The notes under the pieces were generated by a model that was given only the letters and a program-made list of their open reading frames with translations, searched no databases and was not told the DNA's origin. From NCBI GenBank assembly GCA_001804415.1, contig MHGA01000030.1, positions 1-32,208 on the forward strand: DNA of 32,208 nucleotides. The letters run 5' to 3'. Source of the DNA: Candidatus Aquivivens invisus. GTDB lineage: Bacteria; Omnitrophota; Gorgyraeia; Aquiviventales; Aquiviventaceae. Positions 17,927 through 28,004 of the stretch are shown piece by piece (positions within the stretch are counted from its first letter, which is position 1; each line of letters starts with the position of its first letter). The translations under genes and the position numbers were made by a program.

Positions 17927-18970
17927 ATGACGGTCGCGGTGAAACAGCCGCAGCCGTGCCACTATGTGTTCACGATTCACCTCAAGGCGCAGGCCATCCA
18001 ACCCGTGCGCGAGGCGGTCATCCAGGAGGTGCAACGGGAGGCGACCATCGCCGGCTTTCGCAAGGGCAAGGCCCCCAAGGAGCTCGTGGCACAGCATCAC
18101 CCCACGGTGATCCGCGAGGAAACCCTCCGCCGGCTGACCCGCCAGGTCGTGGAGCAGGTGGCCACCGACCGCAAGCTCAAGCCCGTCGGGCCGTTTGAGG
18201 TCACCCGGGTGGAGTTCGACGAGACGAAGGGGATGCAGTTGGAAGCCCAGGTCGAAGTCGAGCCGGAGTTCGCCCTGGGGGAGTACCGCCGCATCCCGTT
18301 GAAGACATCCCCGCTGACCGTCACGCCCGATGAGGTGGCGCAAGCCCTGGCGCGGCTGCAGGACTCCATGGCGCAGCTTGTGCCGGTTGCAGGAGGCGAC
18401 GCGAAAGAAAAACGCCTCCCGGCCCTGGACGATGAGTTGGCCAAGGATGTCGGGCATGAGACGCTCGAGCACTTGAAAAGCCATCTGGAGGCGAAGCTGC
18501 GCGAGCAGAAACAGGCCCGCCTGCAGCAAGATCTCGAAAGCCAGGTGTGCGAAGCCCTGTTGGCCCGGCATCAATTCGACCTGCCCCAGCGGCTCGTGGG
18601 CCGGCAGACCGAGCGGCTGAAAAGCGAATTCCAGGCGCGCCTGGTGTTGGCAGGCACACCCGAGGAGCAGGCGCAGCAGGAGCTCATCAAGTACGAGGCG
18701 CAGGTGCACGACAACGCGAACCGGCACGTGAAGCTCGCCTTTATCCTGGAGCGCCTCGCGCGCGCCGAAGGAGTGTCGGTGACCCAGGATGAGGTGGTGG
18801 ACCGGCTGTGGAAGCTCTCCCAGCGCATGGGGAAAGATCCGGCCGAGGTGCGCCGGGCGTTGGACGCGAAAGGCCTGTGGCCCTCCGTCTTGTCGTCTAT
18901 TCTTCAGGACAAGACGATGAAGTTCCTGTTGGACTCGGCCCATGTCGAAGAAGTGGTCAGTGGCCAGTGA
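17927..18970 (+). CDS. tig: Trigger factor lacking the PPIase domain
   Basis: A ribosome-associated chaperone of 347 residues; typical trigger factors have about 430. The N-terminal ribosome-binding domain is clear, with the GFRKGKAP signature at residues 43-50. After SPLTVTPDEVAQALARLQDS...LVPV (about residue 154) the sequence jumps directly to KEKRLPALDDELAKDVG, which in ordinary trigger factors follows the FKBP-type PPIase domain. That domain is therefore absent as a clean in-frame loss, and the C-terminal helical arms follow. ATG 17927 has AGGAG three bases upstream and matches the family N-terminus; an upstream ATG at 17885 would add 14 unrelated residues. The gene precedes clpP, a common arrangement. 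The stop codon lies inside a CAGTGAT heptamer. Confidence 0.87.
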   Translation: MTVAVKQPQPCHYVFTIHLKAQAIQPVREAVIQEVQREATIAGFRKGKAPKELVAQHHPTVIREETLRRLTRQVVEQVATDRKLKPVGPFEVTRVEFDETKGMQLEAQVEVEPEFALGEYRRIPLKTSPLTVTPDEVAQALARLQDSMAQLVPVAGGDAKEKRLPALDDELAKDVGHETLEHLKSHLEAKLREQKQARLQQDLESQVCEALLARHQFDLPQRLVGRQTERLKSEFQARLVLAGTPEEQAQQELIKYEAQVHDNANRHVKLAFILERLARAEGVSVTQDEVVDRLWKLSQRMGKDPAEVRRALDAKGLWPSVLSSILQDKTMKFLLDSAHVEEVVSGQ

Positions 18971-19023
18971 TCAGTGATCAGGAGTTTCTTGTTTTGCTGA
19001 CCACTGACTACTGATCACTATCC
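18958..19023 (+). repeat. Inverted heptamer pair CAGTGAT / ACTGATC
   Basis: Arm 1: CAGTGGC, CAGTGAT, CAGTGAT (18958-18978). Arm 2: GCTGACC, ACTGACT, ACTGATC, ACTATCC (18996-19023). The arms are near reverse complements with a T-rich loop between them. The tig stop TGA (18968-18970) is within arm 1. Confidence 0.87.
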
Positions 19024-19041
19024 ACAAACTGTGAGGTATCG

Positions 19042-19653
19042 ATGAAGGAGCACGGACAGATGTTGGTGCCGGTTGTCGTGGAGCAGTCCGCCCGTGGCGA
19101 GCGGGCCTATGATATCTACTCGCGGTTGCTGAAAGACCGGATCGTCTTCATCGGGACCCCCGTGGATGACCTGGTCTCGAATCTGGTCATCGCGCAGCTG
19201 CTGTTCCTGCAGATGGAAGATCCGGACAAGGACATCAGTGTCTACATCAACACCCCGGGCGGCTCGGTGACGGCGGGGCTGGCGATTTACGACACGATGC
19301 AGTTCGTCAAGCCCGCGGTGTCCACCTACTGCGTCGGCCAAGCGGCGAGCATGGGGGCCCTGTTGCTGTGCGCAGGGACCAAGGGCAAGCGGTTTGCGCT
19401 GCCCAACTCGCGGATCATGATCCACCAGCCGTGGGGTGGCGTGGAGGGCGCGGCGGCGGATATCTCCATTCAGGCGAAAGAGATCTTGCGGTTGCGCGAG
19501 CGCATCGATGAAATTCTCGCCAAGCACACAGGACAGACGCTGGAAAAGATCCGACAGGACAGCGACCGCGACTACTTCATGTCGGCTGACGAAGCCAAAG
19601 CGTACGGCATCGTGGACGACGTGATCCACCCTGGGCCGAAAGGGAAGAAATAG
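19042..19653 (+). CDS. clpP: ATP-dependent Clp protease proteolytic subunit
   Basis: A serine protease that forms the tetradecameric Clp chamber. The triad is Ser103 (GQAASMGA), His128 (RIMIHQP) and Asp177 (DSDRDYF), with the standard spacings. The length of 203 residues is normal. GAGG lies 5 bases before the ATG. The usual downstream clpX is missing; an aminotransferase gene follows. The unfoldase partner must therefore be coded elsewhere. Confidence 0.96.
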   Translation: MKEHGQMLVPVVVEQSARGERAYDIYSRLLKDRIVFIGTPVDDLVSNLVIAQLLFLQMEDPDKDISVYINTPGGSVTAGLAIYDTMQFVKPAVSTYCVGQAASMGALLLCAGTKGKRFALPNSRIMIHQPWGGVEGAAADISIQAKEILRLRERIDEILAKHTGQTLEKIRQDSDRDYFMSADEAKAYGIVDDVIHPGPKGKK

Positions 19654-19730
19654 TGGCCAAGTGGCCAGGTGACTGAGTGGCCAAGGGAAACGGCCACTTA
19701 GCCACTTTGTCACTAGGCCACTCACCTGAG
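19653..19730 (+). repeat. Inverted heptamer pair GTGGCCA / GCCACTT
   Basis: Arm 1 (19653-19685) is a GTGGCCA-type run with AGTGGCC, AGGTGAC and TGAGTGG units. Arm 2 (19691-19730) has CCACTTA, GCCACTT, TGTCACT, AGGCCAC, TCACCTG. The arms are imperfect reverse complements separated by a short A-rich loop. They occupy the whole clpP-aminotransferase gap. Confidence 0.84.
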
Positions 19731-19738
19731 GAAGTGAC

Positions 19739-20932
19739 ATGCAGAAGCACTATCTGCTGACGCCGGGACCGACGCCCTTACCGCCGCAAGTCCAGGAGGC
19801 GCTCGGGCGGCCGATCATCCACCATCGCACCGCGGAGTATCGGACGCTCTTCAAACGTGTGCAGCAGGGGTTGCAGGCCGTGGTGGCAACGAGCCAGCCG
19901 GTAGTGGTGTTCACCAGTTCCGGGACCGGGGCGATGGAAGGGGCCGTGTGCAATCTCCTCTCCCCGGGTGATCGGGCGCTCGTGATCCTCGGCGGGAAAT
20001 TCGCCGAGCGGTGGAGGGACGTGTGCGCGGCGTATGGGGCGCAGGTCATCCCCATCCCGGTGGCGTACGGCGAGGCCGTTGATCCCGAACAGGTCCGCCA
20101 GGCGCTGAAGCAGCATCCGGATGCGAAGGCCGTCTTTTCGACGCTGTGCGAGACGTCGACCGGCGTGGTGAATGACCTGCAGACGATCGCCTCGATCGTC
20201 CGGGCCACCAACGCGGTCCTCGTCGTCGATGCGATCAGCGGGCTGCTGGCGGATCCCTGTCAGACGGAGGCCTGGGGGATCGATGCGCTCGTCAGCGGCT
20301 CGCAGAAGGGGTTGATGCTGCCGCCCGGGCTCGCGTTCATCAGCCTCAGTCCGAAAGCCTGGGCGCTCGCCGAGCAGGCGAAGAACCCGCGGTACTACTT
20401 CGATCTTCGAGCGTACAAGAAGTCGTTAGCCGATGACGATACACCCTACACCTCGAGCGTCTCGCTGGTGGTGGCGCTGGATGAAGCCCTGAAGCTGATT
20501 CTCGCGGAGGGGGTCGAGGCCTTCCTTGCGCGGTCCGCCCTGCTGGCGAACGCGACGCGCGCCGCGATTCACGCGATGGGTCTTCAGCTCTTTGCCAAGC
20601 GGCCGTCGAACGGGGTGACGGCGGTCAGCGCGCCGGATGGCGTGGATACGAAGAAGCTGGTGAAGCAGATTCAGGATCGTTATCAGGTCACCCTCGCTGG
20701 CGGCCAGGGCGAGATGGCGGGGAAGGTGTTTCGGATCGCCCACATGGGCTACATCGGGGCGTTTGACCTGCTGGTGGCGTTGGCGTGCGTGGAGCTGAGT
20801 CTGGTGGAGTTGGGTGCCTCCCTCAGCCCCGGGCAAGGGCTGAAGGCGTTTCAATCGATGATCGGCCGCGTGCCCGCGCAGGCCCAACCGGCTTCACGTG
20901 CGAGCGCTCCGGTTGGAGCAGGAGCCCGATAA
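19739..20932 (+). CDS. Class V aminotransferase (serine-pyruvate / alanine-glyoxylate type), probable phosphoserine aminotransferase role
   Basis: A fold-type I PLP enzyme of 397 residues. It opens LLTPGPTPLPP and has SSGTGAME (cofactor phosphate site), VVDAISGLLADP with Asp164 facing the pyridine nitrogen, and the PLP lysine Lys190 in SGSQKGLMLPPG. This is the AGXT/PucG group, whose members transaminate serine, alanine or glyoxylate. Its direct linkage to serA, one base downstream, suggests it supplies the phosphoserine aminotransferase step; this is inference, since true SerC has a different signature. A GAGGA lies 6 bases before the ATG. The C-terminal ~25 residues are Ala/Pro/Ser-rich and probably disordered. 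Confidence 0.88.
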   Translation: MQKHYLLTPGPTPLPPQVQEALGRPIIHHRTAEYRTLFKRVQQGLQAVVATSQPVVVFTSSGTGAMEGAVCNLLSPGDRALVILGGKFAERWRDVCAAYGAQVIPIPVAYGEAVDPEQVRQALKQHPDAKAVFSTLCETSTGVVNDLQTIASIVRATNAVLVVDAISGLLADPCQTEAWGIDALVSGSQKGLMLPPGLAFISLSPKAWALAEQAKNPRYYFDLRAYKKSLADDDTPYTSSVSLVVALDEALKLILAEGVEAFLARSALLANATRAAIHAMGLQLFAKRPSNGVTAVSAPDGVDTKKLVKQIQDRYQVTLAGGQGEMAGKVFRIAHMGYIGAFDLLVALACVELSLVELGASLSPGQGLKAFQSMIGRVPAQAQPASRASAPVGAGAR

Positions 20933-20933
20933 C

Positions 20934-22520
20934 ATGGCGATTCAGGTCCTGGTGGCGGATCATCTCTCAGAGGAAGGTGTGGCGATTCTGAAGTCGGAAG
21001 ACGGATTGAAGGTGGATGTCAAAGTCGGCTTAAGCCCCAAGGAGCTGGCGGGTCTCATCAAGTCGTACGACGGGTTGATCGTGCGCAGCTCGACGAAGGT
21101 GACCGCCGAGGTCATCCAACAGGCCGATCGGCTGAAGGTCATCGGCCGGGCGGGCGTGGGGCTGGACAACGTCGACGTCGAGGCGGCGACCAAGCGCGGC
21201 ATCATCGTGATGAACGTGCCGGCCGGCAACACGATCTCCGCCGCCGAACATACGATGAGCCTGCTGCTCGCTCTCGCCCGGCATGTGCCGCAGGCGGATG
21301 CCCATCTGCGCGGCGGCAAATGGGAGCGGGCGGCGTTCACCGGTACGGAGCTGTTCGGGAAAACGCTCGGCGTCGTGGGGCTCGGCAAGATCGGCGCCGA
21401 AGTGGCCAAACGCGCGCAGGCCTTCGGCATGCGCCTCCTCGCCTATGACCCGTTTCTGTCGAGCGAGCGCGTGCAGCAGCTGGAGGTGCAGGTCGTGGGA
21501 TTCGATGAATTGCTGGAAGCCTCTGATTTCATCACCTTGCATGTGCCGTTGACTTCGCAAACCCGCCACCTGATCGGCCCTAAGGAGTTGGGCAAGATGC
21601 GCAAGGGGGCGCGCCTGATCAACTGCGCGCGCGGAGGGATCATCGACGAAGCCGCGCTGCACAAGGCGATTACCCAGGGCCACGTCGCCGGGGCCGCGCT
21701 CGATGTCTTCGAGCAGGAGCCGCCGGGCGACTCGCCCCTGTTGAAGCTCCCCCAGGTCGTGGCCACGCCCCACCTTGGCGCCGCCACTGAAGAGGCTCAG
21801 CTTAATGTGGCTGTTGAAGTCGCCAGGCAAGTGGCCGATACCCTGCTCGGCCGAGGCATCCGCAACGCCGTCAACATGCCCTCGGTCGATGCCAAGACGC
21901 TGAGCGTGCTGCAGCCCTACATCACCTTGGGCGAGAAGCTGGGCTCGCTGGCCGCTCAACTCGTCGGGGCTCAGGTCGCCGAAGTGCGCACGACCTTTAT
22001 CGGGGAGCTGACCGCCCATCAGACCGCGCCGGTGACCTTGGCGGTCCTGAAAGGCATCCTGGAGCCCATGGTGGGGGAGAACGTGAACTACGTCAATGCC
22101 TCGCTGATCGCCGCGGAACGGGGGGTGAAGCTCATCGAAGCGAAATCCAACCGGCCCGAGGAATTCGCGAACCTCATCATCGTCGAAGTGCACAGCAACG
22201 GGACACGGCTGGAGCTTCAAGGGACGTTGTCGGCCCGTCGGGAGCCGAGGATCGTGAAGATCGACCGCTTCTTCGTGGAAGCCGTACCCACCGGCCACAT
22301 GCTCGTCATCAAGAACCATGACAAGCCGGGGCTGATCGGCCATCTGGGCACGGTGCTGGGCAATGCGAAGATCAACATCGCGGGGATGTCGAATGGCCGC
22401 GAGAAGCCCGGTGGGCTGGCCATCACCGTTGTGAACATCGATCAGCCGGTTCCTCCTAAGGTGCTCGAGCAGATCAAGAAGTTCACCCACGTCATCGATG
22501 TCAAACTCATCAAACTCTAA
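20934..22520 (+). CDS. serA: D-3-phosphoglycerate dehydrogenase
   Basis: First step of serine synthesis: 3-phosphoglycerate to 3-phosphohydroxypyruvate with NAD. The 528-residue long form includes the substrate domain, NAD-binding GVVGLGKIGAEVA, and catalytic Arg233 (CARGGIIDE), Glu262 (DVFEQEPP) and His280 (TPHLGAAT). The intervening ASB-type domain covers about 320-450 and an ACT domain is at the C-terminus (MLVIKNHDKPGLIGHLGTVL), which usually mediates serine feedback. ATG 20934 was chosen, with AGGAG nine bases upstream; the frame extends upstream to 20898 but only through the previous gene. It forms a serine pathway pair with the preceding aminotransferase. Confidence 0.96.
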   Translation: MAIQVLVADHLSEEGVAILKSEDGLKVDVKVGLSPKELAGLIKSYDGLIVRSSTKVTAEVIQQADRLKVIGRAGVGLDNVDVEAATKRGIIVMNVPAGNTISAAEHTMSLLLALARHVPQADAHLRGGKWERAAFTGTELFGKTLGVVGLGKIGAEVAKRAQAFGMRLLAYDPFLSSERVQQLEVQVVGFDELLEASDFITLHVPLTSQTRHLIGPKELGKMRKGARLINCARGGIIDEAALHKAITQGHVAGAALDVFEQEPPGDSPLLKLPQVVATPHLGAATEEAQLNVAVEVARQVADTLLGRGIRNAVNMPSVDAKTLSVLQPYITLGEKLGSLAAQLVGAQVAEVRTTFIGELTAHQTAPVTLAVLKGILEPMVGENVNYVNASLIAAERGVKLIEAKSNRPEEFANLIIVEVHSNGTRLELQGTLSARREPRIVKIDRFFVEAVPTGHMLVIKNHDKPGLIGHLGTVLGNAKINIAGMSNGREKPGGLAITVVNIDQPVPPKVLEQIKKFTHVIDVKLIKL

Positions 22521-22523
22521 CCA

Positions 22524-23879
<1,356 letters not shown>

Positions 23880-23898
23880 CTTTTCGAATGAGGAGTCC

Positions 23899-26139
23899 AT
23901 GCAGTTCTTCACCGTGATGTCGTCGCCGGAGTTCACGCTCTGGGAGCAGGTCGCCTTGTGGGCGGTCTTAGGGATGGCCGTTCTCGGCTTGATCTACGCG
24001 GGCTTCCTGGCGGGCCAGGTCTTGCGCTACGACCAGGGCACCGAGGAGATGCAGCGGATCAGCCAGGCCATTCGCGTCGGGGCGAACGCCTACTTGGGGA
24101 AACAATTCAAGGCCATCGTGTTCCTGATCCTCATCCTCGCAGCCTTGCTGTACTTCACGGCCGCGGAAGGGCACATCGCCCTGGGACGCATGTGTGCCTT
24201 CTTGATGGGGTCGCTCTTCTCCTGGTCCGTCGGGTTCATCGGGATGAACATGGCGGTGCAGGGCAATGTCCGCGTCGCGGCGGCGTCCCGTCACAGTTTC
24301 GCCCAGGCTCTGAAGATCGCCTATCGCACCGGCACGATCACCGGCATGTTGACCGACGGCCTGGGGCTGCTCGGCGGCACCCTCATCTTCATGATCTACG
24401 GGGAGCAGGCGTATGAGGTGCTGCTGGGGTTCGGGTTCGGCGGGACTCTCTTAGCGCTCTTCATGCGCGTCGGGGGAGGGATCTACACCAAGGCGGCTGA
24501 CGTGGGCGCGGATTTGGTCGGGAAGCTGGAGAAGAATATCCCGGAGGATGACCCGCGCAACGCCGCCACGATCGCCGATAACGTGGGGGACAACGTCGGG
24601 GACTGCGCCGGGATGGCCGCCGACATCTTCGAGTCCTATGAGGTGACGATGGTCTCGGCCATGATTTTGGGATGGGCGTCCTTCGGCCACAAAGGCGTGA
24701 TTTTTCCCCTGCTGGTGAGGGCCATCGGGGTGCTCAGCTCCATCGTCGGCACCTACCTGGTTCGCACGTCGGAGCAGGCTCGCGCGGCGATGCGGGCCAT
24801 CCACGTCGGCTACGCCATCTCCGCGCTGGTGTCGATCATCGGCTTCTGCGCGGTGGGGTTCGTCTATCTGCGCTTCTCCGGCGCGCTGCTGCCGACGTGG
24901 GTCAGTTTCGGGATTCCCGGGCTTGACATGCGGCCGGTGTGGACGACGCTGGTGGGGATTGCGCTCGCCGTGGGCATCAACTATCTCACCGATTACTTCA
25001 CCGCGCCGGAAAAAGCGCCGGTGCAGTTTGTGGCCCGCTCCACCCAAACCGGGCACGCCATGACGATCATCTCCGGCATCGCCGTCGGGTATGAGTCAAG
25101 CGTCTGGGCGGTTCTCACCATTGCCTTGGCGATCTTCGCCTCCTGCCTCATCTATGCGGGAACGAACCCGACCTACATCGCCTATGGGGTGGCGATGTGC
25201 GGGATCGGGATGCTGACCCTGACCGGGAACAACATCTCGATGGATGTCTTCGGCCCGGTGGCGGACAACGCCAACGGCATCGGCGAAATGGCGCACTTGG
25301 AACCTCGAGCGCGGCAGACCCTCGCGGATCTCGATGCCTGCGGGAATACGACGAAAGCCATCACCAAAGGGATCGCGATCGGCTCGGCGGTGATCGCGGC
25401 CGTCTCGCTCTTCAACGCCTACATCACCGACATCGCCCGCCTGGTGGGGCAGGGGTACGCCGAGATCGCCGCCCGCTTGTCCATCGCGGAGCCGTTGGTC
25501 TTCATCGGCTTTCTGATCGGGGGTGCGGTGCCGTTCTTGTTCAGCTCCTTGACGATTCGCTCCGTCAGCCGAGCCGCCTTTCTCATCGTCCACGAGGTAC
25601 GCGCGCAGTTCCAGGATCGAGCCATCTGGGAAGGGCGGAAGGCCCCTGATTATGCGCGCGTCGTGTCCATCTGCACGCAGGAAGCCCAGAAGGAGCTCAT
25701 CGGACCCGGACTGCTGGCCGTGCTCGCCCCGCTCTTGGTGGGCGTGATGCTCCACAAGGAAGCCTTGGGGGGCTTCCTGGCCGGCATCATCCTCGTCGGG
25801 CAGTTGCTGGCGGTGTTCATGGCCAACGCAGGCGGGGCGTGGGACAACGCGAAGAAATTCGTCGAAGACGGGCACTACGGCGGCAAGGGCTCCGACGCGC
25901 ACAAAGCGTCCATCACCGGCGACACGGTCGGCGATCCGCTCAAAGACACCGCGGGCCCGGCGTTGAATCCGCTCATCAAGGTGATGAACCTCGTCAGCCT
26001 GCTCATCATTCCGTTTATCCTCAGGGCCGAGAGCCGGCCGCCGTGGGTGTGGGTCGTGGCGGTCCTCAGCGTGGGGGGGCTTGCCTGGGCGGTGATTCAC
26101 AGCAAGCGCGAGTCGGCCCGCCCCGGCGAGAGCGAGTGA
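23899..26139 (+). CDS. hppA: Membrane-bound proton-pumping pyrophosphatase, K+-independent type
   Basis: Couples pyrophosphate hydrolysis to proton export across the inner membrane. The 746 residues are mostly transmembrane. The catalytic core [18 protein letters not shown] and [16 protein letters not shown] lies at about residues 193-245; further acidic loops include [19 protein letters not shown]. At the position that separates subfamilies the sequence is [10 protein letters not shown] (Lys486, Thr489). In characterised enzymes Lys here replaces the bound K+ and marks K+-independent H+ pumps; Ala marks K+-dependent ones. GAGG lies about 6 bases before the ATG. Pyrophosphate is produced by several neighbours (KdsB, UppS, CdsA), so recovery of that energy is a reasonable link, but an inferred one. 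Confidence 0.96.
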   Translation: MQFFTVMSSPEFTLWEQVALWAVLGMAVLGLIYAGFLAGQVLRYDQGTEEMQRISQAIRVGANAYLGKQFKAIVFLILILAALLYFTAAEGHIALGRMCAFLMGSLFSWSVGFIGMNMAVQGNVRVAAASRHSFAQALKIAYRTGTITGMLTDGLGLLGGTLIFMIYGEQAYEVLLGFGFGGTLLALFMRVGGGIYTKAADVGADLVGKLEKNIPEDDPRNAATIADNVGDNVGDCAGMAADIFESYEVTMVSAMILGWASFGHKGVIFPLLVRAIGVLSSIVGTYLVRTSEQARAAMRAIHVGYAISALVSIIGFCAVGFVYLRFSGALLPTWVSFGIPGLDMRPVWTTLVGIALAVGINYLTDYFTAPEKAPVQFVARSTQTGHAMTIISGIAVGYESSVWAVLTIALAIFASCLIYAGTNPTYIAYGVAMCGIGMLTLTGNNISMDVFGPVADNANGIGEMAHLEPRARQTLADLDACGNTTKAITKGIAIGSAVIAAVSLFNAYITDIARLVGQGYAEIAARLSIAEPLVFIGFLIGGAVPFLFSSLTIRSVSRAAFLIVHEVRAQFQDRAIWEGRKAPDYARVVSICTQEAQKELIGPGLLAVLAPLLVGVMLHKEALGGFLAGIILVGQLLAVFMANAGGAWDNAKKFVEDGHYGGKGSDAHKASITGDTVGDPLKDTAGPALNPLIKVMNLVSLLIIPFILRAESRPPWVWVVAVLSVGGLAWAVIHSKRESARPGESE

Positions 26140-26155
26140 CGGGCCGGGGGGACAC

Positions 26156-26184
26156 TTGACGCTCCTGGAAGCCTGTGAAACAAT
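26156..26184 (+). promoter_or_regulatory. Possible sigma-70 promoter for the OmpA-type lipoprotein
   Basis: The -35 TTGACG (26156-26161) and a weak -10 AACAAT (26179-26184) have 17-base spacing in the 75-base gap after hppA. It has the same -35 as the promoter at 15195. The leader of about 24 bases includes GGAGG before ATG 26215. Confidence 0.5.
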
Positions 26185-26214
26185 GAGTCGAGATCCAGCA
26201 TCTGGAGGGCTCCA

Positions 26215-26913
26215 ATGACGCATCGAACGACGGGTCTTCTCGTACTCCTGATGATGAGCAGTGGGTGCGCGGTCCGGTTCTCGCAACGCTCGCCCTGGGA
26301 TATCCAGCGGCTCCAGGCCCTCAGCGATCAGCTCGAACAGTTCAAAACCTTGGCCCACCTGAAGGCGGAAGAGGTGGAGCGGTTGCGCCAGGGCAAAGCC
26401 CTCTTGGATGAGCGGTTGTCCTCTGAGATCGACGCCGATGAGGTGTCCGTGGGGTTCGATGAGCGGGGGCTGGTCGTCCGAGTCTTGGATCGAGTGCTGT
26501 TTGATTCCGGCAAGGCCCAGGTGCGTCAGGAAGCCGGCCCGATGCTGGGTCAGGTCGCTCGCATCATGACCGGCGAGCTCGCCGATCAGCCCCTCAGCGT
26601 TGAAGGCCACACGGATAACGTCCCGATCACCCGCTCCTCCTGGAAGGACAACTGGGAGCTCTCGCTGGCTCGCGCGCGGGCGGTCTTGACCACACTCGTC
26701 AACGACTACGGGGTCCAGCCGAATCGCGTCAGCGCGGCAGGCTACGGCGAGTATCGACCCATTGCCTCAAATGAGACCGAAACCGGCCGCCAGCAAAACC
26801 GCCGGGTGGAGATTGTCGTGTTGCCGACTCGAGCCGGGGAGGCCGTCAGCGGAACCGAGCGTATGCCGGTGGGGGAGACCGTGTCGAGCACGCCATCAGG
26901 CTATGCCAAATAG
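26215..26913 (+). CDS. OmpA/Pal-family peptidoglycan-binding lipoprotein
   Basis: A 232-residue envelope protein. The N-terminus is a short lipoprotein-like signal with Cys18 in MMSSGCAV; the residue after Cys is Ala, consistent with outer-membrane sorting. A helical stretch (about 28-75, likely coiled coil) leads to an OmpA C-terminal domain: VLFDSGKAQVR, VEGHTDNVPI, NWELSLARARAV, RVSAAGYGEYRP and the closing QQNRRVEIVVLP. The Asp and Arg of this fold bind diaminopimelate in peptidoglycan. The design resembles Pal or MotB-like periplasmic domains. A GGAGG lies upstream and a possible promoter is seen. The next gene codes another small envelope coiled-coil protein 12 bases later. Confidence 0.88.
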   Translation: MTHRTTGLLVLLMMSSGCAVRFSQRSPWDIQRLQALSDQLEQFKTLAHLKAEEVERLRQGKALLDERLSSEIDADEVSVGFDERGLVVRVLDRVLFDSGKAQVRQEAGPMLGQVARIMTGELADQPLSVEGHTDNVPITRSSWKDNWELSLARARAVLTTLVNDYGVQPNRVSAAGYGEYRPIASNETETGRQQNRRVEIVVLPTRAGEAVSGTERMPVGETVSSTPSGYAK

Positions 26914-26925
26914 CAGGAGCGCATC

Positions 26926-27234
26926 ATGAGCAAGAAGCTGATGTGGGGAGCGATCGCCGTGGGTGGATTGAGCGTCGTCCTGGCGGTGACGGTGGCCGTC
27001 GTGGGATCGCGACTCGATGACGTGCAACTGGAGCGAGACGATCTGGAGGTTGAGCTCGAAGGGTTGCAGGGCGAGACCGAAAGCCTTCGCAGTGAACGCG
27101 ATATCCTGAAGGCCGAACACGGCACCTTGCAAACCCAAGTCGAGGAGCAGTTGCAATCCATCGAGCAACTCAAAGGGGAGTTGGAGCGTGCGCGGGCGCA
27201 AGCGGTAGACGCCACCTCGACGGCCACACCATAA
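26926..27234 (+). CDS. Small membrane-anchored coiled-coil protein, unknown function
   Basis: A 102-residue protein with one N-terminal membrane segment (GAIAVGGLSVVLAVTVAVVG, residues ~8-27) after MSKKLM, followed by a long charged helix with heptad-like Leu spacing (LERDDLEVELEGLQGETESL...) to about residue 92. I recognise no family. It probably faces the periplasm as an N-in, C-out protein. AGGAG sits before the ATG. It follows the OmpA-type lipoprotein by 12 bases and its stop TAA overlaps the ATA proposed as the uppS start, so the three genes are probably co-transcribed. Confidence 0.75.
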   Translation: MSKKLMWGAIAVGGLSVVLAVTVAVVGSRLDDVQLERDDLEVELEGLQGETESLRSERDILKAEHGTLQTQVEEQLQSIEQLKGELERARAQAVDATSTATP

Positions 27235-28004
27235 TTTCAACTCCACAGACCACCCTCAATCCAGCCCATCTCCCTCGGCACATCGCCATCATCATGGATG
27301 GGAATGGCCGCTGGGCTACCGCCCGCGAGTTGCCGCGCATCCTCGGCCACCGCGCAGGGGCGGCTACGGTCCGTCAGATCGTGGAGGGGTGTTGCGAGAT
27401 CGGCATTTCCGCGTTGACCCTCTATGCGTTCTCGTGGGAAAACTGGCATCGGCCCTCGCAGGAAGTTCGGGAGCTGATGGAGCTGCTGGTGGAATTCCTC
27501 ACGGGCGAGCTTGACCGCCTGCGCGCCAATCAGATTCGGTTGCAGGCGATGGGCCGTCTTGACCATCTGCCTCCCGAGGTGCGTGAGCAGCTGGACCGCG
27601 TCATGGCGGCGACCGCGTCCCACCGCCGGATGATCTTGACGCTGGCGCTCAGCTACGGAGGGCGGCAGGAGCTCGTCGATGCGACGAGAAAAATCGCCTC
27701 CTTGGTTCAGGCAGGCCGCCTGCGCCCGGAGCAGATCAATGAAGGGCTCATCGCGCAGCACCTCTACCTGCCCGAGCTGCCCGATCCCGATCTGTTGATT
27801 CGCACCTCAGGGGAACAGCGCCTCTCCAATTTCCTCCTCTGGCAGATTTCCTATTGCGAGCTCTATGTCACGCCCACGCTGTGGCCGGACTTCACCAAGC
27901 AAGAGCTCCTCGAAGCGGTGAGGGCGTATCAACACCGTGAGCGGCGGTTTGGGAATACCTCAGCCGCCCTGACCAATGGCCAACCTCGTCCAACGGCTGA
28001 GTAG
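27231..28004 (+). CDS. uppS: Undecaprenyl diphosphate synthase (non-AUG start proposed)
   Basis: cis-Prenyltransferase making C55-PP from isopentenyl units for peptidoglycan and O-antigen carriers. Motifs: HIAIIMDGNGRWA with the catalytic Asp, YAFSWENWHRP, ALSYGGRQELVDA, LLIRTSGEQRLSNFLLWQ, and ELYVTPTLWPDF. The first ATG (27294) codes the Met of IIMDGNGRWA, which would delete the first beta strand and leave the catalytic Asp as residue 2. In-frame homologous sequence (LPRHIAI) continues upstream to ATA/ATT at 27231/27234 with no ATG, GTG or TTG. The ATA overlaps the previous stop as ATAA, mimicking the ATGA overlaps elsewhere in the window. Start remains provisional: ATG 27294 is the conservative choice. 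It overlaps cdsA by 29 bases. Confidence 0.9.
   Translation: MISTPQTTLNPAHLPRHIAIIMDGNGRWATARELPRILGHRAGAATVRQIVEGCCEIGISALTLYAFSWENWHRPSQEVRELMELLVEFLTGELDRLRANQIRLQAMGRLDHLPPEVREQLDRVMAATASHRRMILTLALSYGGRQELVDATRKIASLVQAGRLRPEQINEGLIAQHLYLPELPDPDLLIRTSGEQRLSNFLLWQISYCELYVTPTLWPDFTKQELLEAVRAYQHRERRFGNTSAALTNGQPRPTAE

Noticed and set aside
18979-19000. Intrinsic terminator after tig, suggested by T-rich loop in the hairpin
   Set aside because: The T-rich stretch is in the loop, not after the stem, and clpP follows immediately as in a normal tig-clpP operon.
27200-27300. Programmed frameshift fusing the small coiled-coil protein to UppS
   Set aside because: No slippery sequence or downstream pseudoknot is evident near the stop; a non-AUG start or a single base error explains the case more simply.
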